Under the pieces are notes generated by a model. It did not search any database. It was not told the origin of the DNA and saw only the letters and a list, made by a program, of their open reading frames with translations. From positions 124,001-188,000 of the forward strand of contig NZ_VOBC01000002.1 in the NCBI RefSeq assembly GCF_008369195.1: 64,000 nucleotides of DNA, read 5' to 3'. Source of the DNA: Sporosarcina sp. ANT_H38. GTDB taxonomy: Bacteria; Bacillota; Bacilli; Bacillales_A; Planococcaceae. Of the stretch, positions 24,719 through 34,063 are shown one piece after another (the stretch's first letter is position 1; each line of letters starts with the position of its first letter). A program made the position numbers and the translations under genes.

Positions 24719-27094
24719 TCAATGATCTCGGTTCACTAGATAATTCAACAAATGCTTCAAAAAAGTCGTATTACGTGGTATTTCTTGCAACGTTTCCATC
24801 GCAAAACAATAATGTTCCCACATCGCGTTTCTGGCACCGACAACACCTAAGATTGATACAAATGTCGTACTGTTGTTTTCAGCATCTTTTCCACTGGGTT
24901 TTCCGAGTACGTTCTGATCTCCTTCAACATCAAGCAGGTCGTCCTTAATCTGAAATGCAATGCCGGCATGACGGGCGAATTTTTTCAAAGCTTCCATTTC
25001 CAACTCCGTTGCCTTTGCGAGAATTGCAGGCATTAGGAGAGAAGCTTCAAATGCGATTCCAGTCTTATAAAAGCACATCGTATTCAATTGTTCCAGCGTC
25101 AATTGTTTGTCTCTGGACTCCAAGTCCATCGCCTGTCCCCTACACATATCCCCTACGATTTTGGACGAATATCCAATCAAGCTTAGCACCGTTTTCGGGT
25201 CGTACTGCTCAAGAGTTGTTTGTTCTTCAACCGCTTTTTGGGTCAGGAAAAGTCCAGTTAATTCAGCTGTGGCAATGTCATAGACCTGATGGAGGGTTTG
25301 ACGCCCTCTACGCGTTGGCGCATTATCCTGGGATGGCATATCGTCAAAAATGAGGGATGCCGTATGCATATATTCCAAGGATCTCAGAAGTGGTACGATG
25401 GACGACTGATTCAATCCATATTCGTTCACACCCATGACCCAAGTTATGATTGGCCTTAGTCGCTTTCCATCACTTTGCAGACTGTAATTTGCCGCTTCGA
25501 TTATCGGCTCTCTCATCAAAGAGGCATTCGCTATTTCGGAAATAGGTAGTACATCGTTGATCTGATTGCGTACAGTTTTGATCGTATCTAAAAAGTCTTC
25601 CTGCTCTTTCCGTTCACTTTTCAGATTCGTAATCATATGATCTCGCAGCAGTTTATCAAAGAAATCCACATCATCTGCTTTTCGAACCATACTTTGAATG
25701 ACTTTATTGAATTGAGGATTTCCGGAAGCAAATAAATGCATAACTTCGTTGTACTTTTTAGTTCCCATACGTTTTTTAAATCGTTTCAGCCCGTTTATTG
25801 CACGATCCAGTATCACCTCGCGCGTCTTGCTATCTGAGTTATAGACATTATGGATCAAATTAGAGATGACCGTCCAGTACAATTCAAAGGGATTTATGAG
25901 ATCCGCGCGCTTATCATGATACTTCATATAATAGGTATAGGGTGTTACTCTTCCTTCATTTAAGTCATCAAACATATCTGCAAAATCATCCGCTAGCTGA
26001 TTGTAAATGCCATATAAGAATGTTCGGTTGTCAAAGCCCTCATCCTCAGGAGCACTTATTACTGAACGGGTAATCAATCGTGAAGAAGAGGATTTTAAAA
26101 TGACAGGTATATAAAGCTCTTCATTGGTGTAATTCGCATTGGATAGATTCTTTACGCGATCCACTTCCTGTGCATTAAAAAACACATAGGACTGCTCGAA
26201 AAAACTTTTTCTTGTCTCTGGCTGCTGAAGGCCCTTAATATACTCAAAGGCATCACGGAGCTCCGAATGGATAAATCGAATGAGTTCCGCGTTTTTCCCA
26301 GTCCACTCTTCCCATTCAGGAACAGATCCTGCGATAAGTGTGGACCGTATTAAATCGGAATATCGTTTTTTCTCTTGAATTGATAACACGTTGGCATCCA
26401 GAAGGTCGTCAATGAATGGATACGTCAGACCATAGGAATACCCAAGCCTAATCGCTTCATCAAGTTTCCACATACGTTCTTCAGGCGTAATCTCAGCGTC
26501 CATTTCTTCAATCACATGCAGGATTACCCCTGCTATGATTTTAATAAGTTTTCGCTTGGCTTCCTCAGCATCCATCCCCTCTGGAATATGGGAGGTTACA
26601 GTCTTTAATTTGTCCAACACCCAGATCATGGTGGATTCAATGCCTTCCTTCTGGGCAAGCCGGTACATTCCAGCCATGCTAAACGTCTCCAATTTGCTTC
26701 CAGGATTTGATTGAGTTAGGTGATTTTTTAAATTCTCAACTGTACGTCGAACCCTGGTCTGTGTGTCAGGTGAGTCCAAGGCTTTGCCCAGATCTCGCAT
26801 GTAAATATAGGAAATACTCCGATCCAAGTAATTATCTAGTTTACCTGTGTAATTCAACCATTGGATATAACTGTGATATCCCTTGGAATCAGCTCCTCCC
26901 TTTCCACGCGAAAAAATAGATAAGAACGGGAGAGGATGAATATGGTGCTGCTTCCATGCCTTTATATCTTTTATCAAAACAGGGACAACCATTTTTTGCA
27001 CGAGCTGTTCAGAAAGTGATTTAAAATAATGAGCAGCCTTCTGCTCAGCCAACCGATAGCGTGCATCGGCATTTTTTTTAAACTTCTCATTCAT
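24719..27094 (-). CDS. Fusion of two class I isoprenoid synthase domains
   Basis: A 791-residue protein (numbering here from an upstream TTG, three residues longer). The C-terminal part (about 500-794) is a complete trans-prenyl diphosphate synthase. It has GKRLRP at 546, first Asp-rich motif DDMPSQD at 587-593, RRGRQTLH, and second motif DDLLD at 721-725 followed by LGKPSGKD. The N-terminal half (about 60-480) also looks like an all-helical class I synthase. DDLLD is at 232-236, and 140 residues on comes DDFADMFDDLNEGRVTP at 372-388. So it may make a prenyl diphosphate and then use or cyclise it. No squalene, carotenoid or ComX genes are adjacent. The start at 27094 has AGAGG 11 bases upstream. 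It is transcribed alone. Confidence 0.75.
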   Translation of the reverse strand: MNEKFKKNADARYRLAEQKAAHYFKSLSEQLVQKMVVPVLIKDIKAWKQHHIHPLPFLSIFSRGKGGADSKGYHSYIQWLNYTGKLDNYLDRSISYIYMRDLGKALDSPDTQTRVRRTVENLKNHLTQSNPGSKLETFSMAGMYRLAQKEGIESTMIWVLDKLKTVTSHIPEGMDAEEAKRKLIKIIAGVILHVIEEMDAEITPEERMWKLDEAIRLGYSYGLTYPFIDDLLDANVLSIQEKKRYSDLIRSTLIAGSVPEWEEWTGKNAELIRFIHSELRDAFEYIKGLQQPETRKSFFEQSYVFFNAQEVDRVKNLSNANYTNEELYIPVILKSSSSRLITRSVISAPEDEGFDNRTFLYGIYNQLADDFADMFDDLNEGRVTPYTYYMKYHDKRADLINPFELYWTVISNLIHNVYNSDSKTREVILDRAINGLKRFKKRMGTKKYNEVMHLFASGNPQFNKVIQSMVRKADDVDFFDKLLRDHMITNLKSERKEQEDFLDTIKTVRNQINDVLPISEIANASLMREPIIEAANYSLQSDGKRLRPIITWVMGVNEYGLNQSSIVPLLRSLEYMHTASLIFDDMPSQDNAPTRRGRQTLHQVYDIATAELTGLFLTQKAVEEQTTLEQYDPKTVLSLIGYSSKIVGDMCRGQAMDLESRDKQLTLEQLNTMCFYKTGIAFEASLLMPAILAKATELEMEALKKFARHAGIAFQIKDDLLDVEGDQNVLGKPSGKDAENNSTTFVSILGVVGARNAMWEHYCFAMETLQEIPRNTTFLKHLLNYLVNRDH

Positions 27095-27529
27095 ATGAAT
27101 CAATACCTCTACTTAAAGTTTTCATATATATATGTATGCAATATTGGTCAAATCAATGTTACTAACCTAAACACTATCCCAAACTTTTAACAAAAACTAA
27201 ATTTATTTTATTCAAGAAAACGATACACAGACTGAAAAATAGTGTTTGTGCATCAAACGAAGACAAGCAACTCAGACGAGTTAGTCATACAGCTGATTTT
27301 GATTGCTTTATTATCAAATTGTAGCGTATACGCCAAGTTTTTTCATGCGCAGGCACCTGAAATTAAGATAGTTCTACATAAGGAGTAATACGTATATAGA
27401 TACAATGAAGCACATTGGTTACAACCCCAAAACTAAATCAACATAAAGTATTTCTTTATTGAAATGAACAATGGCGCACTCACGATAACGAGATTTACCA
27501 ATCGTTAATGAATCGAGGAGGTTAGACAG
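27095..27529. other. Intergenic region between divergent genes
   Basis: It carries the promoter regions of the synthase (minus) and dehydrogenase (plus) genes and a palindromic element at about 27241-27366. No promoter could be assigned safely. Confidence 0.35.
27241..27366. repeat. ~150-bp palindromic element, degenerate copy
   Basis: Left GTTTGTGCATCAAACGAAGA, right TTCATGCGCAGGCACCTGAAA. Its middle, CAGCTGATTTTGATTGC, resembles the element family at 29523, so the copy may be mixed. Confidence 0.5.
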
Positions 27530-28483
27530 TTGAGGGCAGCTATTTACGAATCCTATGGTACTCCTGAAGTCCTGGAAATAAAAAATGTCGAACTACCATC
27601 CATCAAGGATGATGATAGGGTATTGATAAGAGTGCATAATGCTTCGGTCAATGCATTTGACTATTTGCACCGAAAGGGCTATTTGCCTACTAGGTTACAG
27701 AATGGTCTTACAAAGCCCAAAACGCTACTATTGGGCTTAGACGTCTCGGGTACTGTTGAAGCGGTCGGCAAAAATGTACATAAATTTAAGGTTGGCGATC
27801 ATGTTTTTGGGAGTTGTCTCGGATCCCATGCAGAATATGTCTGCCCTCGTCAGAGTTTACTGAGTCTAATGCCGAAGAACACAACCTTTGCGGAGGCAGC
27901 TGCTGTACCTTGTGCTGCTCAAACTGCATTGCAAGCATTGCGAGATGTAGCACAGATAAAGCAAGGCCAAAGCGTCTTGATCTATGGTGCATCAGGTGGC
28001 GTTGGGCACTTTGCTGTTCAGCTTGCTAGATACTTTGGGGCTGATGTAACCGCAGTTTGTAGTACTTCGAATCTACAGTGGGTTAAAGATCTTGGAGCAC
28101 ATTACGTGATAGATTATACCAAGGAAAATTTTGCGGATAACGGTAAAAAGTATGATGTCATTCTGGATGCGGTTGGTAAGCGGACTTTCTTCAGTTGTTT
28201 GCGTTCTCTAACCGAGAAGGGTGTTTATATTACAGAACACCTACTCTACCCCAAGTATCATCCAATTCAATTGATGATAAGCCCTTTGATTAGTAAGAAG
28301 AAAGCGAAGGTGCATCTTGCAAAACCTACTGACAGAGATTTGGACTTTTTACGCGGGCTTATGGAGGAAGAAATAATAAAACCTGTTATTGAGAAGTGCT
28401 ATCCTTTGGATCAGATCGTAGAGGCTCACAGGCATGTTGAAAGTGGGCGAACAAAAGGGAAGATTGTACTTGAAACAAACTAA
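27530..28483 (+). CDS. Zinc-free medium-chain dehydrogenase/reductase (quinone oxidoreductase-like)
   Basis: A 317-residue protein with a GroES-like N-terminal domain (RVHNASVNAFDYLHRKG, LLLGLDVSGTV, VGDHVFG) and a Rossmann domain with SVLIYGASGGVGHFAVQLA. The zinc-ligand cysteines of alcohol dehydrogenases are absent, which places it with the NAD(P)H-dependent quinone oxidoreductase or enoyl reductase branch. The start is TTG at 27530 behind GAGGAGG with 8-base spacing. The substrate is unknown. It is a single gene on the plus strand. Confidence 0.87.
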   Translation: MRAAIYESYGTPEVLEIKNVELPSIKDDDRVLIRVHNASVNAFDYLHRKGYLPTRLQNGLTKPKTLLLGLDVSGTVEAVGKNVHKFKVGDHVFGSCLGSHAEYVCPRQSLLSLMPKNTTFAEAAAVPCAAQTALQALRDVAQIKQGQSVLIYGASGGVGHFAVQLARYFGADVTAVCSTSNLQWVKDLGAHYVIDYTKENFADNGKKYDVILDAVGKRTFFSCLRSLTEKGVYITEHLLYPKYHPIQLMISPLISKKKAKVHLAKPTDRDLDFLRGLMEEEIIKPVIEKCYPLDQIVEAHRHVESGRTKGKIVLETN

Positions 28484-28696
28484 ATATCCCTATGCCACGG
28501 ACTAACGTTGTCCTTCGACTGCGCCTGATTGAACGGTTGAATAAGGGTCAGGATCGCAATCTGGCCCTCATCTCCGCCTCAGCGCTGGACGGCAGGCATG
28601 CTTATCTTCGCTGCATTGGCACCCCTCGCGTCCCAGTTTTGAAACAATTCTAAGCTGTTCCCCCACCCCTGACAAACATTCCATTTGAGAAGAATC

Positions 28697-29416
28697 CTAA
28701 GATCCAAAAATAGCTAAATACTGATTTTGCAAAACAAATCGATTATCTTTCCATCCTAAAGTGTTCAAAATATATCCTAAAGAATCTGCATTATATCTTC
28801 CAGCAATTTTTTGATAGGCTAAAAGCTCATAAACTCCATTTGAATCAAAATCTATTGGATATAAGCCACTCAAAGGGTTCACAAAACCAGTTATCGGACT
28901 TTTTAGTTTCCCATTGTCATCATATATTTCAGCTAAATACTCAGCACCTTTTGTAGATATATCGATAATGTACTTTTTATTATTTGCCTTGCTAACAACT
29001 TCAACTTTGTAGTTGTCTTGATAAGTAACATCATATTGGTATCGATCATTATAAATAGTAAAATCAAAAAGTAATTTTGCTTTATTACCAACAAAGGAAA
29101 CAACATAATAGTACATAATTCCACCACTACCACCTGTAGCAATACTTATTAAAATATCAGCTACACCATCCCCAGTAAAATCACCCAAGAATAAGGAAGG
29201 ATTATACCCTACATTTTCACGAAGTGGGATATTTGTTACCACGCCAGTTCTTCCATCCTTAACGTGAAGGGTTATATTTTGAGTAAATGGACTATCTGGA
29301 GTCTTTATTCCAGTTAAATAGACATAATCAGCTACTCCATCTCCGGTTACATCTCCCTGAGCAAACGCAACAATACTGGGCTGACTCATAGTAGCCTTAG
29401 AATAATATACATCCAT
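28697..29416 (-). CDS. VCBS/FG-GAP repeat protein
   Basis: A 239-residue protein with two clear calcium-binding-type FG-GAP/VCBS motifs, GDVTGDGVADYVYL (residues 22-35) and GDFTGDGVADILIS (about 78-91). A third, weaker one (PIDFDSNGVYELL) is near 187-199. Such repeats form beta-propeller blades. There is no signal peptide or anchor, which is unusual for the family, though small Bacillus proteins of this size and layout are known. AGGGG lies before the ATG. The function is unknown. Confidence 0.75.
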   Translation of the reverse strand: MDVYYSKATMSQPSIVAFAQGDVTGDGVADYVYLTGIKTPDSPFTQNITLHVKDGRTGVVTNIPLRENVGYNPSLFLGDFTGDGVADILISIATGGSGGIMYYYVVSFVGNKAKLLFDFTIYNDRYQYDVTYQDNYKVEVVSKANNKKYIIDISTKGAEYLAEIYDDNGKLKSPITGFVNPLSGLYPIDFDSNGVYELLAYQKIAGRYNADSLGYILNTLGWKDNRFVLQNQYLAIFGS

Positions 29417-29522
29417 AACATTCCCCTTTTCAATATGACTTTAATTATCTCTATCCTATGGCTTAATAGAGTGATTGCTACTCGTTGTGTAACATTTCAC
29501 ATGTGTTGATGAACCAAAACCT

Positions 29523-29660
29523 TCCAGTAAATAACTTAATCAGACACTAGTCGCAACGTGTACAGCTGCTTTTTGATTGCCGTGGATTAAACATCTTCTA
29601 TACCATTATCGAGATATCTTGATGTGTATGGATGCGACTTTGTCGCGCTCAAAATGCATA
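29523..29660. repeat. Second dispersed element family, copy 2
   Basis: CCAGTAAATAACTTAATCAG, TTTTTGATTGC, GGATTAAACATCTTCTA, CGAGATA and GATGTGT match the copy at 24021 in order. Confidence 0.55.
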
Positions 29661-29682
29661 AGTCCATGAAGTGTTAAAGCTT

Positions 29683-29731
29683 AGTGTTGTGTGCCTGTGC
29701 AACAAAAAACAATCACGTACAGGTACCTGAA
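29683..29731. repeat. Minimal copy of the palindromic element
   Basis: GTGCCTGTGCAACAAAAAAC is followed within 20 bases by GTACAGGTACCTGAAATT. Both ends are present and the middle is gone. Confidence 0.55.
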
Positions 29732-29755
29732 ATTTTTTCCAGAATCTAAAATTAG

Positions 29756-29780
29756 GTTTTATTATTTGAAAGCGGGGTAT
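29756..29780 (+). promoter_or_regulatory. SigB-type promoter of the YsnF-like gene
   Basis: GTTT, 15 bases, GGGTAT fits the general stress sigma-B consensus. It lies 57 bases before the ATG of the stress protein gene, matching the known stress control of that family. Confidence 0.65.
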
Positions 29781-29836
29781 TTCAAATACTATCACCAACA
29801 CTATAAAAATAATAAAAATCATAGGAGGAAATTGAT

Positions 29837-30742
29837 ATGGCTGATAAAAAATATGTAGGCACATTCCAAAATGAAACTGAGGTTTTAAATAAGATTTACG
29901 AGTTAAAAACACAGGGGTATTCTGATAATGACATTTACATAGTGACAAATGATACGGATAAACTATCGATTGTACGTGGAGAAACAGATGTCGATCTTCG
30001 CACACCGAAAGGTAACCTGAAGGACAAATTCATAGCTTTCCTCACCGGAGATGAATCCGTCAAAGGTGAATTCACTAACATGGGGTTCACTGAAGAAGAA
30101 TCCAACCGCTATTTCAATGAAGTCAAAGCTGGTGGAATTCTGCTTTACGTAGACCCAGAATACGGAAATCTCTATGAAAATACTGGGACGGAACATCAAG
30201 CCGGGTATACAGATCCGAACATCGGCTCAAATCTTGTCGTGGATAATTATGATAATATGAATATAGCTATGGATGCAGAACGGGAAGAACGTCTGCAACT
30301 GCATGAAGAGAAGCTCAAAGTCGACAAAGAACGCTATCAGGCGGGCGAAGTAAACGTCACTAAGCATGTTGTAGAAGATACACAAACGGTTGAAGTACCC
30401 GTTACGCGGGAAGAAGTCTATATTGAACGACGCGCCGTAACTGAAGAGACTGCTGCTGGAGAAGTGTTTGATGATGGCGAAAACATTCATATTCCCGTCA
30501 TGGAAGAACGAATTGAAGTGACAAAACGTCCTGTTGTCAAAGAAGAAATCATCGTTGGCAAGCGCGAAGTCCATGACACGGAAACGGTCAGTGAAAGAGT
30601 GCGTCGTGAAGAAGCGGATATCGACCGGACGGATGATGTATTGAATGCACAAGAGAGAGCAGCCATTGATCCATTGGAACCGAATCGATTTGAGCGTAAT
30701 GAATTAAAAGACACCCCTTCGAGCAATCGTAATCGATTTTAA
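29837..30742 (+). CDS. YsnF/AvaK-type general stress protein
   Basis: A 301-residue protein. The N-terminal part (about 1-110) resembles the YflT/GS17M stress domain (YVGTFQNETEVLNKIYELKT, later FTEEESNRYFNEVKAG). The C-terminal part (about 175-280) is the DUF2382/YsnF domain of repeated VTREEVYIERR-like segments. Members are induced by general stress; the molecular role is unknown. AGGAGG precedes the ATG. The SigB-type promoter and the terminator at 30756 define a one-gene unit. Confidence 0.88.
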   Translation: MADKKYVGTFQNETEVLNKIYELKTQGYSDNDIYIVTNDTDKLSIVRGETDVDLRTPKGNLKDKFIAFLTGDESVKGEFTNMGFTEEESNRYFNEVKAGGILLYVDPEYGNLYENTGTEHQAGYTDPNIGSNLVVDNYDNMNIAMDAEREERLQLHEEKLKVDKERYQAGEVNVTKHVVEDTQTVEVPVTREEVYIERRAVTEETAAGEVFDDGENIHIPVMEERIEVTKRPVVKEEIIVGKREVHDTETVSERVRREEADIDRTDDVLNAQERAAIDPLEPNRFERNELKDTPSSNRNRF

Positions 30743-30755
30743 TAGTTTAAAAAGA

Positions 30756-30799
30756 AGCTTGCATAAGTAGACATTCTGCTTAAGCAAGCTCCTTTTTTT
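30756..30799 (+). terminator. Terminator of the YsnF-like gene
   Basis: AGCTTGC pairs with GCAAGCT, TAAG pairs with CTTA inside, and TTTTTTT follows. Confidence 0.8.
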
Positions 30800-30811
30800 G
30801 AGTGAATTAGT

Positions 30812-31044
30812 TTGTGTGCTTGTGCAACAATTACTAATTCCTCCGAGATAACCTCCGCTGAAGAAGAGTGAGAGCTACCTAACACTAAACTTTTCACTCA
30901 ATAGCTGAATCGCTGTTTCGGATAAAACCGCTGCTCCGCCTCCTTCTCTCCCCTCTTGCTTCTCCCTTTCACGTTACAGCGTTTTGTAGTGCTGAAAGTG
31001 CAATCAACAGCATTAGAACCATCGATTCACCTTAATTCGTTATC
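30812..31044. other. Gene-free stretch with a repeat fragment
   Basis: It begins with TGTGTGCTTGTGCAACAA, a left-end fragment of the palindromic element family. Nothing else is supported. Confidence 0.35.
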
Positions 31045-31241
31045 TTATTTGACGATTAGTGTATCGTGTAATCTTTCCTCTTCTTTCGATTCTGGAGAAT
31101 AATGTACATAGTAAATTGCCGTTGGAATGTCTTTAGATTCCTTGAGATGGGCAATGAATTGGTTAAATTTTTCTCCCATTACTATCTTTTCTTCATTTCG
31201 TTTCGACAGTTCTAGATTGATTTCAGGATTGGCGGCTGATG
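31045..31241 (-). pseudogene. C-terminal gene remnant cut by a dispersed element
   Basis: On the minus strand the frame reads INLELSKRNEEKIVMGE, KFNQFIAHLKESKDIPTA, IYYVHYSPESKEEERLHDT and stops at 31045. The composition is clearly protein-like. No start or ribosome site exists, and the frame is interrupted upstream exactly where the hairpin-rich element begins (31231). I do not recognise the family. Confidence 0.5.
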
Positions 31242-31612
31242 CTGTCTCTATGTCTCTTTCTTATTTACTTTAATGAAGAATCTCTATCTATAAGACAACA
31301 CAAACTTACATGCATAATCTTTACTAAAAGTAAGCAAGGAACCCATTGTACAACGTACAACAGTGCCCGAAATTGCATCTTCGGGCACTTACACACTCCA
31401 TAGAATGCCATCTATTTTCCTCTTCCACAACAACCGCATTTTTCACTTCAACATTGTAGGAACGCGACAGGCAACTAGTCGAAACAGTATTACTGAAAAA
31501 AGTGTGGCTAGACGTGACGAAGTCACGTCTAGCCACACTTTGACCTCTCAGTAAATGTGTCACGTATAATTAGCCGAAAGCAACCCGAAAATAGTCCAGT
31601 GAAAATGGTGCT
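31231..31612. repeat. Hairpin-rich dispersed element, copy 3
   Basis: It runs from GGCGGCTGATGCTGTCTC to CCAGTGAAAATGG and matches the 24251 copy throughout. It contains the hairpin AGTGCCCGAAATTGCATCTT / CGGGCACT and an 18-bp perfect stem at 31501-31539 (AGTGTGGCTAGACGTGAC). Confidence 0.85.
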
Positions 31613-31714
31613 GCACTAGATCTAAAACCCGTCTCATGAAAGTATTCCAGATTGTAATTGAACAACACCAGACTTTCATAGAACTCTCTCCAGCAACCCT
31701 ATTTCATTAAAAAG

Positions 31715-32368
31715 TTATGAATTAAAATCATATATCTGACCTTTAATCAGATATGCCGCACTCTCAGCTATATTTGTAATATGGTCTGCTGTTCTCTCAA
31801 GATAACGATTTACAAACAATAACTGGACAAGCTGATTTGTTTCTTCTGGATGTTCACTTAGATATGCAGTCAGTTTCTTATAGTTTTCACGACTACATTG
31901 ATCCACTTCATCCTCTAAGTCCCCAACTTCTTTAGCAAGTACCATACTTTCCTCTAAAAAAGATTGAAGTGCTTTTCGGAGCATCTCAATTGATAGTTCA
32001 TTCATCTTCTCTACATGTGTAAGTTCTAGTAAAGAGGTCGTCTGACCAATCTTAATGGTTGATTTTGCAATATTTACGGCGAAATCCGCAACCCGTTCAA
32101 TTTCAGATGAAATTTTTAGTACACCAATAATCTCGCGTAAATCCCTCGAAATAGGCGCTTCTTTTGCCATGATCCAAATTGCAAACTGGTTAATATCCAT
32201 TTCAAGTTTATCAATTGCTGTATCGCCCTCTATGGTTTTAATAGCAAGCTCAACATCTTGTGTTTTCAAGGCTTTCACTGCTCTTTCTAGAGCAGTAATG
32301 GATAGCTTACCCATTTCGGTGATTTTAGTTTTTAATTCCTCTAAGTTTTTCTCGAAGTTTTCACGCAT
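31715..32368 (-). CDS. phoU: Phosphate-transport regulator PhoU
   Basis: A 217-residue, all-helical protein of two three-helix bundles. Each carries the PhoU metal-binding pattern, seen as EIERVADFAVNIA near residue 90 and RYLERTADHITNIAE near 190. PhoU links the Pst transporter to PhoR signalling and limits phosphate uptake. It is the last gene of the pstS-pstC-pstA-pstB-phoU operon, 19 bases after pstB. A strong GGGGGG-type ribosome site precedes the ATG. Confidence 0.94.
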   Translation of the reverse strand: MRENFEKNLEELKTKITEMGKLSITALERAVKALKTQDVELAIKTIEGDTAIDKLEMDINQFAIWIMAKEAPISRDLREIIGVLKISSEIERVADFAVNIAKSTIKIGQTTSLLELTHVEKMNELSIEMLRKALQSFLEESMVLAKEVGDLEDEVDQCSRENYKKLTAYLSEHPEETNQLVQLLFVNRYLERTADHITNIAESAAYLIKGQIYDFNS

Positions 32369-32387
32369 ACCCCTTTATTCCCCCCTA

Positions 32388-33221
32388 TTATCCAAATCGA
32401 CCTGTCACATAATCTTCTGTTCTTTGATCCTTAGGCGTAGAGAAAATTGTATCTGTATCATCGTACTCAACAACTTCTCCGTTTAAGAAAAAGGCTGTTT
32501 TATCCGAAATTCGTGCAGCTTGTTGCATGTTATGAGTAACAATAACAATTGTATACTCTTTTTTCAACTTTGAGATAAGTTCTTCAACTTTCAACGTAGA
32601 AATCGGGTCGAGTGCGGAAGTAGGCTCGTCCATTAAGATCACATCTGGTTTCATCGCAATGGCACGTGCGATACAAACACGTTGTTGCTGACCACCAGAC
32701 AAACCAAGTGCTGATGTTTTAAGACGGTCTTTGACCTCTTCCCAAATTGCAGCCCCGCGTAAACTCTCTTCCACTAGTATATTTAATTCTTTTTTATTCG
32801 TTATGCCTTGCCCTCTTGGACCATAGGCAACATTATCGTAAATGCTCATTGGGAATAAATTCGGTTTTTGAAATACCATTCCCACTTTTGTCCGCAATTT
32901 GATGACATCACTTGAACTATAAATTCTCTCCTGATCAATGACAACTTCACCTGTAATTTTCACACCATCAATTAAATCATTCATTCGGTTTAATGTTCGT
33001 AAAAAAGTGGATTTGCCACAACCTGAAGGTCCGATTAAAGCAGTAACCTCATTTGCACGAATAGCAAGATCGACACCGAACAGCGCCTGTTTCTCACCAT
33101 AGAATAAATTCAAATCCGTTACATTAATTTTCGATATACCTACTTTGGGTTGCTCCATATGCACAATTACCTTTCCTACTTGATTTTGTTTGATCGTTGG
33201 TTCCATTACTGCTGTACTCAT
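32388..33221 (-). CDS. pstB: Phosphate ABC transporter ATP-binding protein PstB
   Basis: About 277 residues with Walker [11 protein letters not shown]-loop [10 protein letters not shown], signature LSGGQQQR, Walker [13 protein letters not shown] and the switch histidine THNM. The LFP after the Q-loop and the short Q-loop-to-signature distance are typical of PstB. It powers phosphate import with PstA and PstC. The start at 33221 has AAGGAG 9 bases upstream; a TTG two codons earlier is also possible. Confidence 0.96.
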   Translation of the reverse strand: MSTAVMEPTIKQNQVGKVIVHMEQPKVGISKINVTDLNLFYGEKQALFGVDLAIRANEVTALIGPSGCGKSTFLRTLNRMNDLIDGVKITGEVVIDQERIYSSSDVIKLRTKVGMVFQKPNLFPMSIYDNVAYGPRGQGITNKKELNILVEESLRGAAIWEEVKDRLKTSALGLSGGQQQRVCIARAIAMKPDVILMDEPTSALDPISTLKVEELISKLKKEYTIVIVTHNMQQAARISDKTAFFLNGEVVEYDDTDTIFSTPKDQRTEDYVTGRFG

Positions 33222-33234
33222 TGACAACGACTCC

Positions 33235-34062
33235 TTATTTGTTGGATCCTTTGTTTAATTTTTTCGATATATATGTTGCCGAAAGGTTGATGATTAAAAT
33301 AATAAAGATTAGAACAATACCCACTGCTGCAGCAAGTTCAATGTCTCCCGATTCTTGTGTCACTAAGTAGGAATGAACCGTTAACGTTCGAGCCGATGAA
33401 AAGATCCCCCCTGGCATGGCAGCAACAGTTCCTGCAGTTAAGAAGATGGCAGCTGACTCACCAACAATCCGTCCAACAGAAAGGATGATACCAGACAAAA
33501 TCCCCGGCATAGCATTAGGCAAAATCACCTTATATAAGGTTTGCAGCTTCGTTGTTCCAAGCGCTAACGAACCTTCACGATATGCAGCCGGTACTGTTTT
33601 TAAGGCTTCTTCGGTTGTGCGGATGATGACAGGCAAAACAATAATCGATAATGTTAATGAAGCCGCAATAATCGACATCCCTAACTTTAAGGTCGTTACA
33701 AAGAATACTGCCCCAAACAAACCGTAAATAATCGAGGGTATTCCTGTTAAACTCTCTGTTGCAAAACGTATGATTTTTACCAATCGTCCTTGCTTCGCAT
33801 ATTCTTGCAAGTAAACGGCCGCTAATATCCCAATAGGTGTTGCAATGATCAACGAAATAACAATTGTGTAGATCGTTGTTACAATCATTGGCCAAATACC
33901 ACCGCCGCCAGTTGGTGAATAATCGCCAAAGATGAATTCAAAACTGATTAAACGAAAGCCTTTATAAAAGATGAATCCAACAATCATGACGAGGACAGCA
34001 ACCGATATGAAAGCGGATAACCATAAAAGTCCAAGTAACAAGTTATCTTTAAATTGTCTCAT
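33235..34062 (-). CDS. pstA: Phosphate ABC transporter permease PstA
   Basis: A 275-residue inner-membrane protein with six predicted helices and the permease loop [18 protein letters not shown] (EAA motif) that contacts PstB. Its start at 34062 comes right after the pstC stop (AACTAACATG), and its ribosome site AAGGGTG lies within the pstC end, so translation is coupled. It pairs with PstC to form the phosphate channel. Confidence 0.95.
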   Translation of the reverse strand: MRQFKDNLLLGLLWLSAFISVAVLVMIVGFIFYKGFRLISFEFIFGDYSPTGGGGIWPMIVTTIYTIVISLIIATPIGILAAVYLQEYAKQGRLVKIIRFATESLTGIPSIIYGLFGAVFFVTTLKLGMSIIAASLTLSIIVLPVIIRTTEEALKTVPAAYREGSLALGTTKLQTLYKVILPNAMPGILSGIILSVGRIVGESAAIFLTAGTVAAMPGGIFSSARTLTVHSYLVTQESGDIELAAAVGIVLIFIILIINLSATYISKKLNKGSNK

Positions 34063-34063
34063 G

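Noticed and set aside
24719..27094. ComQ of a ComQXP quorum-sensing locus
   Set aside because: The protein is more than twice ComQ length, and no comX, comP or comA genes are adjacent.
28484..28696. Possible gene in the gap after the medium-chain dehydrogenase
   Set aside because: No start with a ribosome site and no recognisable protein; the sequence is GC-richer than its surroundings but non-coding as far as I can see.
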